From: an uncultured Prevotella sp.
Lineage (GTDB): Bacteria; Bacteroidota; Bacteroidia; Bacteroidales; Bacteroidaceae
NCBI GenBank assembly: GCA_934204655.1
Contig: CAKPZJ010000020.1
Span: 1-48,859 of the forward strand
Reading direction: 5' to 3'
DNA length: 48,859 nt
The notes below the pieces were generated by a model. It made no database searches, was not told the origin of the DNA, and worked only from the letters and a program-made list of their open reading frames with translations. Shown piece by piece: positions 33,079 to 41,851 of this stretch. Both the position numbers and the translations under genes were made by a program. The number at the start of each line of letters is the position of its first letter. The stretch's first letter is position 1.

Positions 33079-34400
33079 AGACTACCGCAGAAATACTTAC
33101 TAAGATAGGGGTTACTCAGCTCAACCCCATGCAGGAGACTACCATAGACGCCATTACCCATACAGCCAAGGACCTTATGGTACTGTCACCCACGGGTTCG
33201 GGCAAAACGCTGGCTTATCTCTTGCCGCTCACCCAGCTGCTCGATGCCGACTCTGATGAACTGCAGGCAGTGGTCATCGTTCCCGGGCGCGAACTTGCCC
33301 TGCAGTCGGTCAATGTATTGCAGGGCTTCGGTTCTGGTCTACGTGGCTATGCCTGTTACGGAGGCCGCCCCACGATGGACGAGCACCGTCAGTTGCGCCA
33401 GGTTAGGCCGCAGATAGTTTTTGCGACACCCGGCCGTCTGAACGATCACCTCGACAAGCAGAACCTGCATACCGACCAGGTACGCTGGATAGTCCTCGAC
33501 GAGTTTGATAAGTGTCTCGAAATGGGTTTTCACGACGAGATGGAGCGCCTGATAAGTCGTCTGCCACGCTGCGCACGCCAGATACTCCTGTCAGCCACAC
33601 CCGCCGAGGAGATGCAGAGCCAGGATATACTGCGTAATCAGTTCGCCGTGCTCAACTTTATCCCTCGCGACGAGCAGGTGCCTACCCGTGTAAACATATA
33701 CGAGGTGAGGAGCCCTGAGAAAGATAAGTTGGATACATTGGCCCGCTTACTCTGCCAGTTGGGGCAGGGTAGTACCATCGTCTTCCTTAACTACCGCGAT
33801 GGCGTAGAGCGCACCGCCGGGTTCCTCTGTCAGCGCGGCTTTACGGTCAGCACCTTCCATGGTGGGCTCGACCAGCGCCAGCGCGAGGCTGCCCTCTACC
33901 GTTTCTCTAACGGTTCGGCCAACATCTTAGTGAGTACCGACCTCGCCTCGCGTGGCCTCGACATCCCCAACATTCAGCACATCGTACATTATCATCTGCC
34001 TGAGAACGAGGATGGCTACATCCACCGCGTGGGCCGTACAGCCCGCTGGGATGCCCGGGGTGACAGCTATTTTGTCCTGGGTCCCGATGAGCAAATTCCC
34101 GATTATGTAGATACCGACGTACACGTCTATCCCCTTACCAGCGACCCTCTGCCCATTCCCCAGCCCGTAATGGGTACCATCTATGTGGGCAAGGGCAAGA
34201 AAGACAAAATCTCCAAGGGCGATATCGTGGGCTTACTCTGCAAGAAAGGTGGTCTGCGCAACAGCGAGATAGGCCGTATTGACATCAAGGACTATTACGC
34301 TTATGTCGCTGTGCCTGCCGGCCGTCTTCACGCGGTGCTCCGCCAGATTAACGGTGAGAAGATAAAAGGCATAAAGACCCGGTTTGAACAAGTGAGATAA
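33075..34400 (+). CDS. DEAD-box-type RNA helicase (DbpA-like) with DEFD motif II
   Basis: The 441-aa SF2 helicase has motif I SPTGSGKT (38-45), motif Ia VVIVPGRELALQ, motif Ib TPGRL, motif II DEFD (142-145) instead of DEAD, and motif III SAT (173-175). The helicase C-domain has STDLASRGLDIPN and motif VI HRVGRTARWDARG, where the usual G of HRxGRxGR is A. The last 70 residues (GTIYVGKGKKDKISKGDIVG) resemble the DbpA RNA-binding domain that contacts 23S rRNA helix 92. This suggests a ribosome-assembly role. It is coupled to the third TPR gene and is the last gene of that transcript. Confidence 0.88.
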   Translation: MKTTAEILTKIGVTQLNPMQETTIDAITHTAKDLMVLSPTGSGKTLAYLLPLTQLLDADSDELQAVVIVPGRELALQSVNVLQGFGSGLRGYACYGGRPTMDEHRQLRQVRPQIVFATPGRLNDHLDKQNLHTDQVRWIVLDEFDKCLEMGFHDEMERLISRLPRCARQILLSATPAEEMQSQDILRNQFAVLNFIPRDEQVPTRVNIYEVRSPEKDKLDTLARLLCQLGQGSTIVFLNYRDGVERTAGFLCQRGFTVSTFHGGLDQRQREAALYRFSNGSANILVSTDLASRGLDIPNIQHIVHYHLPENEDGYIHRVGRTARWDARGDSYFVLGPDEQIPDYVDTDVHVYPLTSDPLPIPQPVMGTIYVGKGKKDKISKGDIVGLLCKKGGLRNSEIGRIDIKDYYAYVAVPAGRLHAVLRQINGEKIKGIKTRFEQVR

Positions 34401-34449
34401 CAACTATAAAGGAAAAAACAATACTTAATAGAAAATAGTTCGTGTTTTA

Positions 34450-34481
34450 TTTGCCTATAACGAATAATTCGCGTATTTTCG
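34450..34481 (+). promoter_or_regulatory. Promoter of serC-serA
   Basis: TTTG (34450-34453), 20-bp spacer, TATTTTCG (34474-34481, one change from TAnnTTTG), 45 bases before the serC ATG. Confidence 0.6.
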
Positions 34482-34526
34482 CAAATCATAAAATACTTAA
34501 CCGTAAACTTAAAAAAATTGTTTAGT

Positions 34527-35594
34527 ATGAAGAAGTACAATTTTAACGCTGGCCCATCGATGCTTCCAAGAGAGGTAATCGAGAACACCGCAAAGCAGAT
34601 TCTGGATTTCAACGGTAGCGGTCTGTCGCTAATGGAAATTAGTCACCGAGCCAAAGACTTCCAGCCCGTAGTTGACGAGAGCGTAGCGCTGATTAAAGAG
34701 TTGCTCGAAATACCGTCTGGCTATTCGGTCATCTTCCTTGGTGGTGGCGCCTCGTTACAGTTTATGCAAATCCCAGCCAACTTCCTGATTAAAAAGGCTG
34801 CTTATCTGAATACAGGTACATGGGCCAAGAAGGCCGAGAAAGAGGCTAAGCACTTTGGCGAGGTCGTAGAGGTTGCTTCGTCGGCCGATGCTAACTATAC
34901 GTTCTATCCCAAGAATTTCGAGGTACCTGCCGATGCCGACTATCTGCACATTACTACCAACAACACCATCTATGGAACTGAGTACCGTAAGGATTTCGAC
35001 GTACAGGTTCCCTTGATAGCCGACATGAGCTCTGATATAATGAGCCGGCCCGTCGATGTGTCTAAATATACCGCCATTTACGCTGGCGCGCAGAAGAATA
35101 TGGCCATGGCAGGTGTCACGGTTGTCATCGTCAAGGATGACATGTTGGGCAAGGCTCCCCGCGAGTTGCCCACTATGATAGACTATCGTACCCATGTAGA
35201 CAAGGGATCCATGTTCAACACTCCGCCTGTAGTGCCCATCTACTCCCTGATGGAAACCATGCGCTGGGTAAAGGCACAGGGCGGTGTGGCTGAGATGAAC
35301 CGCAGGGCCATGGAGCGCGCAGACATGCTGTACGCTGAGATAGACCGCAATAAGCTGTTCAAGGGTACCGTGAAGGAAGAGGACCGCTCTGTTATGAACA
35401 TCTGCTTCGTCATGAACGATGAGTATAAGGACTTGGAGAAACCATTCCTTGACTTTGCTACCGAGCGAGGCATGGTGGGCATCAAGGGACACCGCTCAGT
35501 AGGTGGATTCCGCGCTTCGTGCTACAACGCGCAGACCGTAGAGGGTGTACAGGCCCTGATTAAGGCCATGAAGGATTTTGAGAACCAACACTAA
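34527..35594 (+). CDS. serC: Phosphoserine aminotransferase
   Basis: The 355-aa PLP enzyme transfers the amino group from glutamate to 3-phosphohydroxypyruvate in serine synthesis and can serve pyridoxine synthesis. Visible marks are the opening [31 protein letters not shown] (72-86), STTNNT-type [13 protein letters not shown], and the PLP lysine Lys190 in [18 protein letters not shown]. The C-terminal half has [10 protein letters not shown] with the substrate-binding Arg. The start is the ATG at 34527, not a TTG three codons earlier. serA begins 13 bases after the stop. Confidence 0.95.
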   Translation: MKKYNFNAGPSMLPREVIENTAKQILDFNGSGLSLMEISHRAKDFQPVVDESVALIKELLEIPSGYSVIFLGGGASLQFMQIPANFLIKKAAYLNTGTWAKKAEKEAKHFGEVVEVASSADANYTFYPKNFEVPADADYLHITTNNTIYGTEYRKDFDVQVPLIADMSSDIMSRPVDVSKYTAIYAGAQKNMAMAGVTVVIVKDDMLGKAPRELPTMIDYRTHVDKGSMFNTPPVVPIYSLMETMRWVKAQGGVAEMNRRAMERADMLYAEIDRNKLFKGTVKEEDRSVMNICFVMNDEYKDLEKPFLDFATERGMVGIKGHRSVGGFRASCYNAQTVEGVQALIKAMKDFENQH

Positions 35595-35607
35595 ACCAGC
35601 CACGCAC

Positions 35608-36525
35608 ATGAAAGTATTAGTTGCTACAGAGAAGCCATTTGCCGCCCCCGCGGTAACTGGTATCAAGAACGAGTTGGAAGCTGCCGGAAACCAGGTGGTG
35701 TTCTTAGAGAAATATACCGAGAAGAGTCAGCTGTTAGCGGCAGTGGCCGATGCCGATGCCCTGATAGTGCGCTCAGACAAGGTTACCCCCGAGGTGCTCG
35801 ACGCAGCCAAGAACCTAAAGATAGTGGTACGTGCCGGTGCCGGATATGACAACATAGACTGCGCCTATGCCAAATCTAAGGGCATAGTGGTCGAGAATAC
35901 GCCTGGACAGAACTCCAACGCGGTGGCCGAACTGGTCTTCGGACTGTTAGTGTACACCGTCCGCAATTTCTATAATGGTAAGAGCGGATCAGAGTTGAAG
36001 GGCAAACGCTTAGGCATCCTCGCCTTTGGCAATGTGGGGCGCAATGTGGCCCGTATAGCCAAGGGCTTTGATATGGAGGTGTCGGCCTACGATGCTTTCT
36101 GCCCTGCCGAGGCCATAGAGGCCGCTGGCGTACATGCCTGCAAGTCTCAGGACGAGCTGTTCCAGACCAATGACATCGTATCGCTGCACATCCCAGCTAC
36201 CCCGCAGACGGTTAACAGCATAGATTACCGCATGGTCAATCAGCTGCCCAAGTATGGCATCCTGATTAATACCGCCCGCAAGGAGGTAATCAACGAGCCC
36301 GAGTTGCTCAAGCTGATGGCCGAGCGCGAAGACTTGAAATTCGTAACCGACATAAAGCCTGAAGCCGACGCAGACTTTGCCAAGTTCGAGGGGCGTTACT
36401 TCTCGACACCCAAGAAGATGGGGGCTCAGACAGCCGAGGCCAATATCAATGCCGGTATAGCTGCTGCCAGCCAGATTAACTCTTTCTTCGAGTCTGGCAC
36501 AGCCAAGTTCCAAGTAAATAAGTAA
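35608..36525 (+). CDS. serA: D-3-phosphoglycerate dehydrogenase, Lys-type short form
   Basis: The 305-aa NAD-dependent dehydrogenase oxidises 3-phosphoglycerate, the first step of serine synthesis. It lacks the ACT/regulatory domain, so it is the short type. The Rossmann motif is LGILAFGNVGRNVARIAKG (135-153). The catalytic Arg is in INTARKEV (Arg224). The His of the usual TPHxG motif is replaced by Lys in STPKKMGAQTAE (about 267-278), as in the Lys-variant type III enzymes described for Entamoeba and Bacteroidetes, so this is not damage. The ATG at 35608 gives MKVLVATEKPF. It follows serC directly. A short hairpin follows the stop. Confidence 0.93.
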   Translation: MKVLVATEKPFAAPAVTGIKNELEAAGNQVVFLEKYTEKSQLLAAVADADALIVRSDKVTPEVLDAAKNLKIVVRAGAGYDNIDCAYAKSKGIVVENTPGQNSNAVAELVFGLLVYTVRNFYNGKSGSELKGKRLGILAFGNVGRNVARIAKGFDMEVSAYDAFCPAEAIEAAGVHACKSQDELFQTNDIVSLHIPATPQTVNSIDYRMVNQLPKYGILINTARKEVINEPELLKLMAEREDLKFVTDIKPEADADFAKFEGRYFSTPKKMGAQTAEANINAGIAAASQINSFFESGTAKFQVNK

Positions 36526-36536
36526 ACTTTAACCCA

Positions 36537-36564
36537 TTTCCCCTCCTCTCTGCAGGAGGGGAAA
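36537..36564 (+). terminator. Hairpin between serA and the DUF1015 gene
   Basis: Perfect 11-bp arms tttcccctcct (36537-36547) and aggaggggaaa (36554-36564) with a 6-base loop, followed by TATTAATT. It sits 22 bases before the next ATG and may be a partial terminator or an mRNA processing/stability element. Confidence 0.55.
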
Positions 36565-36585
36565 TATTAATTAAAACCTTAAACT

Positions 36586-37836
36586 ATGGCAATCGTTAAA
36601 CCTTTTAAGGGCTTGCGCCCTCCCAAGGAATTGGTCGAGGAAGTAGAGGCACGCCCGTATGACGTATTAGACTCCGAGGAGGCCCGTACTGAGGCCGGCA
36701 CCAACGAGAAGAGCCTGTATCACATCATCAAGCCCGAGATTAACTTTGAGCCGGGTACTTCTGAATATGACCCGCGGGTATATGAGAGTGCCAAGCAGCA
36801 GTTTGAGAAGTTCCAGAAAAACGGCTGGTTGGTACAGGACACTGCTGAACATTACTACATATACGCCCAGACCATGCAGGGCAAGACCCAGTATGGCATC
36901 GTGGTGGGGGCTTACGTGGCCGACTACATGAACGGCGTAATCAAGAAACATGAACTTACGCGAAGGGACAAGGAAGAAGACCGGATGAAACATGTACGCG
37001 TATGTGATGCCAATATGGAGCCCGTGTTCTTCGCCTATCCTGACAACGAGGTTCTCAACAAGCTCATTATGCGCTATGCGTCTACCAAGCCCGAGTACGA
37101 TTTCGTGGCACCCATCGATGGCTTCCGCCATCAGCTTTGGGTGGTAAGCGATGCCACTGATATAGACACCATCACCACCGAATTTGCCAAGATGCCCAGC
37201 CTGTACATAGCCGACGGCCATCACCGGTCGGCCGCAGCCGCCTTGGTGGGAGCCGAGAAGGCCAGTGCGCATCCCGGACATACGGGCAAGGAAGAGTACA
37301 ACTACTTTATGGCCGTATGTTTCCAGGCTTCGCAGCTCACCATACTGGATTATAACCGCGTGGTTAAGGACTTGAACGGTATGACTTCCGAGGAGTTTCT
37401 GAAGGCTCTTGCCAAGAACTTCATTGTCGAGAAAAAGGGTACCGAGGCTTATGCCCCCAAGCAGTTGCACGAGTTCTCGCTCTACCTGGACGGCAACTGG
37501 TACAGCCTGATGGCCAAGGAGGGAACCTACGACGACACCGATCCCATCGGTGTGCTCGATGTAGACATCTCATCGCGCCTTATCTTAGACGAGTTGCTGG
37601 GCATTAAGGACCTGCGGAGCGACAAGCGCATAGACTTCGTGGGCGGCCTGCGTGGGCTGGCCGAGCTGAAGCGCCGGGTAGACTCTGGCGAGATGCGTAT
37701 GGCCTTGGCCCTCTATCCCGTAACGATGAAGCAGATTATGGACATAGCCGACAGTGGCGAGATAATGCCGCCCAAGGCTACATGGTTTGAGCCCAAACTC
37801 AGAAGTGGGCTTGTAATTCATAAATTGGATGACTGA
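36586..37836 (+). CDS. DUF1015 family protein
   Basis: The 416-aa cytoplasmic protein belongs to the DUF1015 family, a frequent neighbour of serA/serC across bacteria. Marks are VKPFKGLRPPKELVEEVEAR with PYDVL at the start, YIADGHHRSAAAALVG (about 206-221) with a GHHR motif that looks like a ligand or metal site, and the C-terminal VTMKQIMDIADSGEIMPPKA. The reaction is unknown. Its location suggests a role tied to phosphoserine or serine metabolism. It overlaps the YigZ gene by 8 bases. Confidence 0.88.
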   Translation: MAIVKPFKGLRPPKELVEEVEARPYDVLDSEEARTEAGTNEKSLYHIIKPEINFEPGTSEYDPRVYESAKQQFEKFQKNGWLVQDTAEHYYIYAQTMQGKTQYGIVVGAYVADYMNGVIKKHELTRRDKEEDRMKHVRVCDANMEPVFFAYPDNEVLNKLIMRYASTKPEYDFVAPIDGFRHQLWVVSDATDIDTITTEFAKMPSLYIADGHHRSAAAALVGAEKASAHPGHTGKEEYNYFMAVCFQASQLTILDYNRVVKDLNGMTSEEFLKALAKNFIVEKKGTEAYAPKQLHEFSLYLDGNWYSLMAKEGTYDDTDPIGVLDVDISSRLILDELLGIKDLRSDKRIDFVGGLRGLAELKRRVDSGEMRMALALYPVTMKQIMDIADSGEIMPPKATWFEPKLRSGLVIHKLDD

Positions 37837-38419
37837 CGAATATAAAACGATAACAGAACAGGTAGGCGAGGGCTTCTACTCTGAAAAGCGAAGTAAGTTC
37901 CTCGCCTTCGCACATCATGTGGAGACAGTAGACGAGGTAAAGGCCCTGCTGGCTACCTACCGCAAGAAGTATTACGATGCGCGCCACGTGTGCTATGCCT
38001 ATGTATTAGGCCCTACGGGGGCCGAGTTTAGGGCCAATGACGATGGTGAGCCCTCTTCAACGGCAGGAAAACCCATCTTGGGACAGATACATTCGGCCGA
38101 ACTTACCAACGTGCTGGTTGTGGTGGTACGCTATTATGGCGGTGTCAACTTAGGTACCGGTGGGCTGATTGTGGCCTACCGCTGTGCGGCGGCCGATGCC
38201 TTGGCCCATGCCACCGTCGAGACTCGTCTGGTCGAAGATACCATTACCTACACCTTTGCCTATCCCATGATGAACGCCGTGATGCGCGTCATCAAGGAGA
38301 TGCAGCCCCGCATAGTGGCCCAGAGTTTTGACAATACTTGCTCTGTCTCCCTATCCATACGCCATGAGATGGCCGAAGCCCTTCGCAGCCGCCTGGCCCA
38401 CCTCTCGTTCGAGCAGTAG
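37829..38419 (+). CDS. YigZ/IMPACT family protein
   Basis: The 196-aa protein has the UPF0029/IMPACT domain: SEKRSKFLAFAHHVET, KKYYDARHVCYAYVLGP, FRANDDGEPSSTAGKPIL (about 68-85) and VVVVRYYGGVNLGTGGL (about 96-112). A short C-terminal DUF1949-like region follows (about 135-196). The family is linked by structure to translation regulation in eukaryotes, but its bacterial function is unsettled. The 8-base overlap with the DUF1015 gene shows it is the last gene of the ser operon. The convergent gene downstream ends 9 bases away. Confidence 0.92.
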   Translation: MTDEYKTITEQVGEGFYSEKRSKFLAFAHHVETVDEVKALLATYRKKYYDARHVCYAYVLGPTGAEFRANDDGEPSSTAGKPILGQIHSAELTNVLVVVVRYYGGVNLGTGGLIVAYRCAAADALAHATVETRLVEDTITYTFAYPMMNAVMRVIKEMQPRIVAQSFDNTCSVSLSIRHEMAEALRSRLAHLSFEQ

Positions 38420-38428
38420 GGTAGTCTT

Positions 38429-39520
38429 TTATTTACCCAGGCGTATGATGCGTCCCCAGCGTATCCCCTTGGCGGGCGTGCCGGGATCTGCTATGTACCA
38501 CTTGTAAGGCTCTATGGCGAGCGAGGGTGTGGCCGTACAGCGGCTGAAGTGGTCGCGGTACATCACATAATGCCCCGTGCCACCCATGGCCCGCTTCTGA
38601 TAGACACCCTGTATAGTCAGCGCTCCCACCGTGGTTTTAGATGCGGCTGCGTTGGCGTTATAGTTAATCTTTACCTTACTTATAATATAGGGAGGCTTAT
38701 CAAAAGTTCCCGTCAGCAGATAGGGCGTGTTGGCCTGTAGCCGCTCGCCGCTTTTCAGCTGGCGTAGCATGAGCGTACCCTGGTTGGCCTTGTTAGGCTG
38801 ATAGATAACCACACCGCTGCCAAACACCTGCCACGGGTCGGCGATGGCAAAGGGCAGTATCAGGGTGTTGTACAGCCCGTTGGCAAATGTCCTGTCAAAG
38901 CGCACCGTACCCTCAAAGTTTACCGTGGCCAGGTCGGTGCCCGTATCGAGTGTCAGTATGGGGTCGGGCTTCTTCTCGCCCACTACGTAGAGCAGTATAG
39001 GCGATGTGTTGGTCGATGTCTTGCCCGTCAGCCTGTACTCCGACACGGTCTGATGGTGGCGAAAGTACTTGGGGCCCAACCTTACCTCGTAGTTGCTGCC
39101 GTTTTTCTCCATATATACCGAGTCTGTAGGCGTTGGGGTGAGGCAGAACAGGTCGTACAGAGCCGTGTTGGTGGTAACCGAGCGGGTCACTGCCGACACA
39201 TAGAGGCCCTCGGTCGGAGCAAAGAGGTAGAAGTGGCCAGCCACCCGTTTTAGCTGTAGCGTAGTGGTTCTGGTGGCCAGTTCCTCAATGTTGACGTTTA
39301 TCTTAGAGTGGGTCAGTTTATAGATGTTGGCATCGCCGCCCCTTGTATCGCGGGTTATCTCTAAGTTGCACAACCCTCCCGACTTCTTATAGGTAATGAT
39401 ACACTCGGCTCCGTCGGCAAAATCACTCACCGAGGTGGCCCGCTTGTATTCGGGTGTCTGCCCCTGGGCGGTGCCGAGCGACAGCCCTACTAACAGACCT
39501 ACTATCCATTGGCGCAACAT
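38429..39520 (-). CDS. Secreted protein of unknown function
   Basis: The 363-aa protein has a signal peptide (MLRQWIVGLLVGLSLGTAQG). The rest is rich in Thr, Tyr, Leu and Gly with predicted beta structure. The segment FDRTFANGLYNTLILPFAIA (about 209-228) recalls a motif in Bacteroidota cell-surface proteins ('YNTLcLPF'), but I recognise no full domain. No lipobox, catalytic motif or C-terminal sorting signal is apparent. It is transcribed alone, and its 3' end nearly touches that of yigZ. Confidence 0.65.
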   Translation of the reverse strand: MLRQWIVGLLVGLSLGTAQGQTPEYKRATSVSDFADGAECIITYKKSGGLCNLEITRDTRGGDANIYKLTHSKINVNIEELATRTTTLQLKRVAGHFYLFAPTEGLYVSAVTRSVTTNTALYDLFCLTPTPTDSVYMEKNGSNYEVRLGPKYFRHHQTVSEYRLTGKTSTNTSPILLYVVGEKKPDPILTLDTGTDLATVNFEGTVRFDRTFANGLYNTLILPFAIADPWQVFGSGVVIYQPNKANQGTLMLRQLKSGERLQANTPYLLTGTFDKPPYIISKVKINYNANAAASKTTVGALTIQGVYQKRAMGGTGHYVMYRDHFSRCTATPSLAIEPYKWYIADPGTPAKGIRWGRIIRLGK

Positions 39521-39599
39521 ATCGTTTATTTTTTATAGTTTATAACCCGCATCCCCATCGTCAGCATGGGTGCTGGGCTTTTGATTGATGATCCTATTG

Positions 39600-39607
39600 C
39601 AAAGATA
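39600..39607 (-). promoter_or_regulatory. Putative -7 element of the 38429-39520 gene
   Basis: Minus strand TATCTTTG, 80 bases before the ATG. Confidence 0.45.
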
Positions 39608-39810
39608 CCCTTTTTATTTAATAAACTATTCCGAACGGTTCAAAATAATTGCTTTACATCCGTTTTTGCCATAATGGGTAGTGTGTTGGTCATAGTTCTG
39701 GTGCCTGAGACAGGTCGGGTAAGTCCTGCGGAACCAGCTATCGTGGCTGTGAGGCTGAAGCCAAATAGGGGAGCCGTAGGTGGATGAGTGGCAGTAGCAA
39801 CTAAAAGGAA

Positions 39811-39874
39811 GGAGCGCTCTCGCCTCCAACAGCCTGAGAAACTTAATCCTCGTATCTGTGGGCGAGAGCGCTCC
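39811..39874. repeat. Long perfect inverted repeat in a 454-base gap
   Basis: Arms ggagcgctctcgcc (39811-39824) and ggcgagagcgctcc (39861-39874) match over 14 bp around a 36-base spacer. The gap 39521-39974 has no gene I can support. A short open frame on the minus strand (39626-39889) has no recognisable family or signal and overlaps this repeat. Confidence 0.6.
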
Positions 39875-39974
39875 CGTGGTTGCCTGCACTCAATCTATGA
39901 GTACCGCTACATCCTCTTAGTTATGGTATGTATTATTGGAGAGTGCTGAAAGATAATTCGGCACCGCAATTTGT

Positions 39975-41233
39975 TTAATCATTGATGATGGGACGTACAT
40001 AGTTGGTAGAGGTAATTGGTATTCTGCTCCAACCTCCACCTGCAAAATAGCCACTGCCTCCTAACATATCCAGGCTTTTGCCATTACTACTATCATTAGG
40101 CCATAATTCTGAAGACCAGTAATTACCCTCCATATAACTTTCAATACTTTTATCATTAGCAGGAAGAAATATATAGTTCTTTTCTTTAGAATAACCTAAG
40201 TGAGTACCATAGAAAATGAAGCCAGGTTTTCCGTTTTCCATACCAGTAGCTTTACCAATTTTGTCCCCATTAACTATATTCATCTCGCTCGTGGTCGGGG
40301 TACGCCAGTTCTTTCCCCAGACATACTCATCGCCAGTCTTTGAAGCCTCTGTCCAAGTAAGTTGACCATCTACATTTTCCGTGGCTATCTTTTCTCCGCC
40401 CGGATAGAGCTGTACCCAACTTTTCAGTACCCGCTTGCCATTGATAATGGCTTCAGTGTGGCCAGTGGTAGAGTCTGTCAGCACCGTATAGTACTTCCCT
40501 GCCGTAAGTCCATTGTCCTTGGTGGTGTTGCGCAGCTTGTCACCGTTATAGATAGACAGCTTTATGCCTGCGGGCACGGCTATGTAGTACACGCCTGGTT
40601 CACTCTGGCTGAGAATAGGTAACCTTGGTGTCGCTGGTCTTGATGTCGAACGCAGCCTCATTACTCTTGGCTGTCAAGCCAGCGATATACTTGCCGTCAG
40701 CCGTGCGTACATTGATGTCGCAGGGGCCAAACTTAGCCTTCTCCACCTTTACCACACGCAGTATGGCCACCTGTGGGTTCATCTTGATGCTCAGTCCGTT
40801 GGCACCCGTAGTGGCTTCGGCCGTCTCGCCAGCCATGGCATAATAATTGGCTACCTTTTCAAATGAGCCATCCTGATTGGCCAAGCTCACATCGTTACTG
40901 GGGAAGTAGGCATACCAGTCGGCCGCGGTCGCGGTAGTCTTGGCATCGGCGCTTACAAAGTTCTCCGTATTATTGGTAAATGTATAATAGCCGCTTATAG
41001 CGCTGTTGCTAACACTCACCTTGTCGTTACCGTCAAAGGCAAAAGTCCAGTCAATAGAGCCCTCACCATCGCCATCCATGGTGGCACGTGTGCCCTCATT
41101 CTGACCGGCTACGGTGGCATTGAGAATCATGCCGGTCTTTACGCCATTGTCACTGGGGGGTAAAATCATCGTTGCTACATGCAGAGAATACAAAGGCAGT
41201 AGCAATCATTACAACAGATACAATCTTTTTCAT
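39975..41233 (-). pseudogene. Fimbrillin-type lipoprotein with FISUMP-like C-terminus, frameshifted twice
   Basis: The gene begins at the ATG at 41233 behind AAGGAG, with a lipoprotein signal peptide (MKKIVSVVMIATAFVFSACS). The frame ends after 27 codons at a run of six G (41155-41160 on the plus strand; CCCCCC in the mRNA). With five C it would join the next frame (TPSDNGVKTGM...). A second single-base shift at about 40610 separates the middle fimbrillin-like domain from the C-terminal part, which has WRTPTTSEM and YWSSELWP (Fib_succ_major/FISUMP-like). The intact product would be about 418 aa, an outer-surface pilin-like protein. It is either a pseudogene, phase-variable at the C-run, or an assembly error. 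The small gene before it is also damaged. Confidence 0.8.
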
Positions 41234-41261
41234 CTCTTTTTCTCCTTAAAACAATCTTCTT

Positions 41262-41432
41262 TTAGTTTTCTGGGCCACTTATTGTTTCCCAGGCATCGTC
41301 GTCATCGCCATAAGTAACTTCTTGATTGGCACCAATGCCGGCATGTACATTCGGGTCGCTACCAGCCAATACGGGCTGAGCCTCTACCTTGCATACAAAG
41401 ATGCGAGGAACTTGATACTTTTCCTTTTTTAT
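41262..41432 (-). pseudogene. Small Prevotella-type peptide gene lacking its start codon
   Basis: From ATA at 41432, a frame of 56 codons reads (M)KKEKYQVPRIFVCKVEAQP and ends in an acidic tail (GDDDDAWETISGPEN). This layout (KKxxYxxPxIxVxxVExxxxLAGS, then a Gly/Asp-rich end) matches a class of short proteins seen in Prevotella near fimbrillin-like genes. The expected ATG is ATA, with no other start in frame and a stop just upstream. It is 28 bases before the frameshifted lipoprotein, so both probably belonged to one operon that has decayed. Rare ATA initiation cannot be excluded. Confidence 0.55.
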
Positions 41433-41521
41433 TTTTTAGATATTGATTATAGCTGATTAAAAAATTGTTATCATTCTATTTTCAGAAATATATATGTTAT
41501 CCTTAATTACTAAAGTGGGTG

Positions 41522-41529
41522 CAAAGTTA
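41522..41529 (-). promoter_or_regulatory. Putative -7 element of the fimbrillin-type locus
   Basis: Minus strand TAACTTTG, about 90 bases before the first reading frame; no good -33 box. Confidence 0.4.
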
Positions 41530-41851
41530 TGTAATATTATCAAGAAGTTAACAACTACTTCACAAATATTAAGTTAATTCTTACACCACGACTCCCACGT
41601 CCACTCCCGCCGCCCTCTTTCCAAGTACCAAATGGCCAGATGGGGTTAGCGCAGCCCTTATAGCCCCCATCCCCAGGGCTCCCCGACCTCCAGGAGAGGG
41701 CAGGGACTAACGGGGAACGAGGGCTTAGTAATGGGGAACGCGCCCCCCGGAGTGGCCCTAGGGGCTGCCGAAGCAGGGGAAATGGCCATAAAATGCGAAT
41801 AAAACGATAGATTTCAACAATATTTACGCCCTAAACTCGTTATTTACTTAA
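41530..41851. other. Intergenic stretch without a recognisable gene
   Basis: 322 bases, partly very GC-rich (41620-41780, with G/C runs such as tccccaggg and agggcaggg). No coding frame with start or motif and no clear -33/-7 pair for the downstream lipoprotein gene is seen. Confidence 0.5.

Noticed and set aside
36411..36434. Loss of the catalytic His in SerA as a damaged gene
   Set aside because: Lys at this place is a described variant (type III Lys form) of the short dehydrogenase.
39626..39889. Short minus-strand frame in the gap before the decayed fimbrillin locus
   Set aside because: It overlaps the 14-bp inverted repeat, has no signal peptide, family match or plausible start context.
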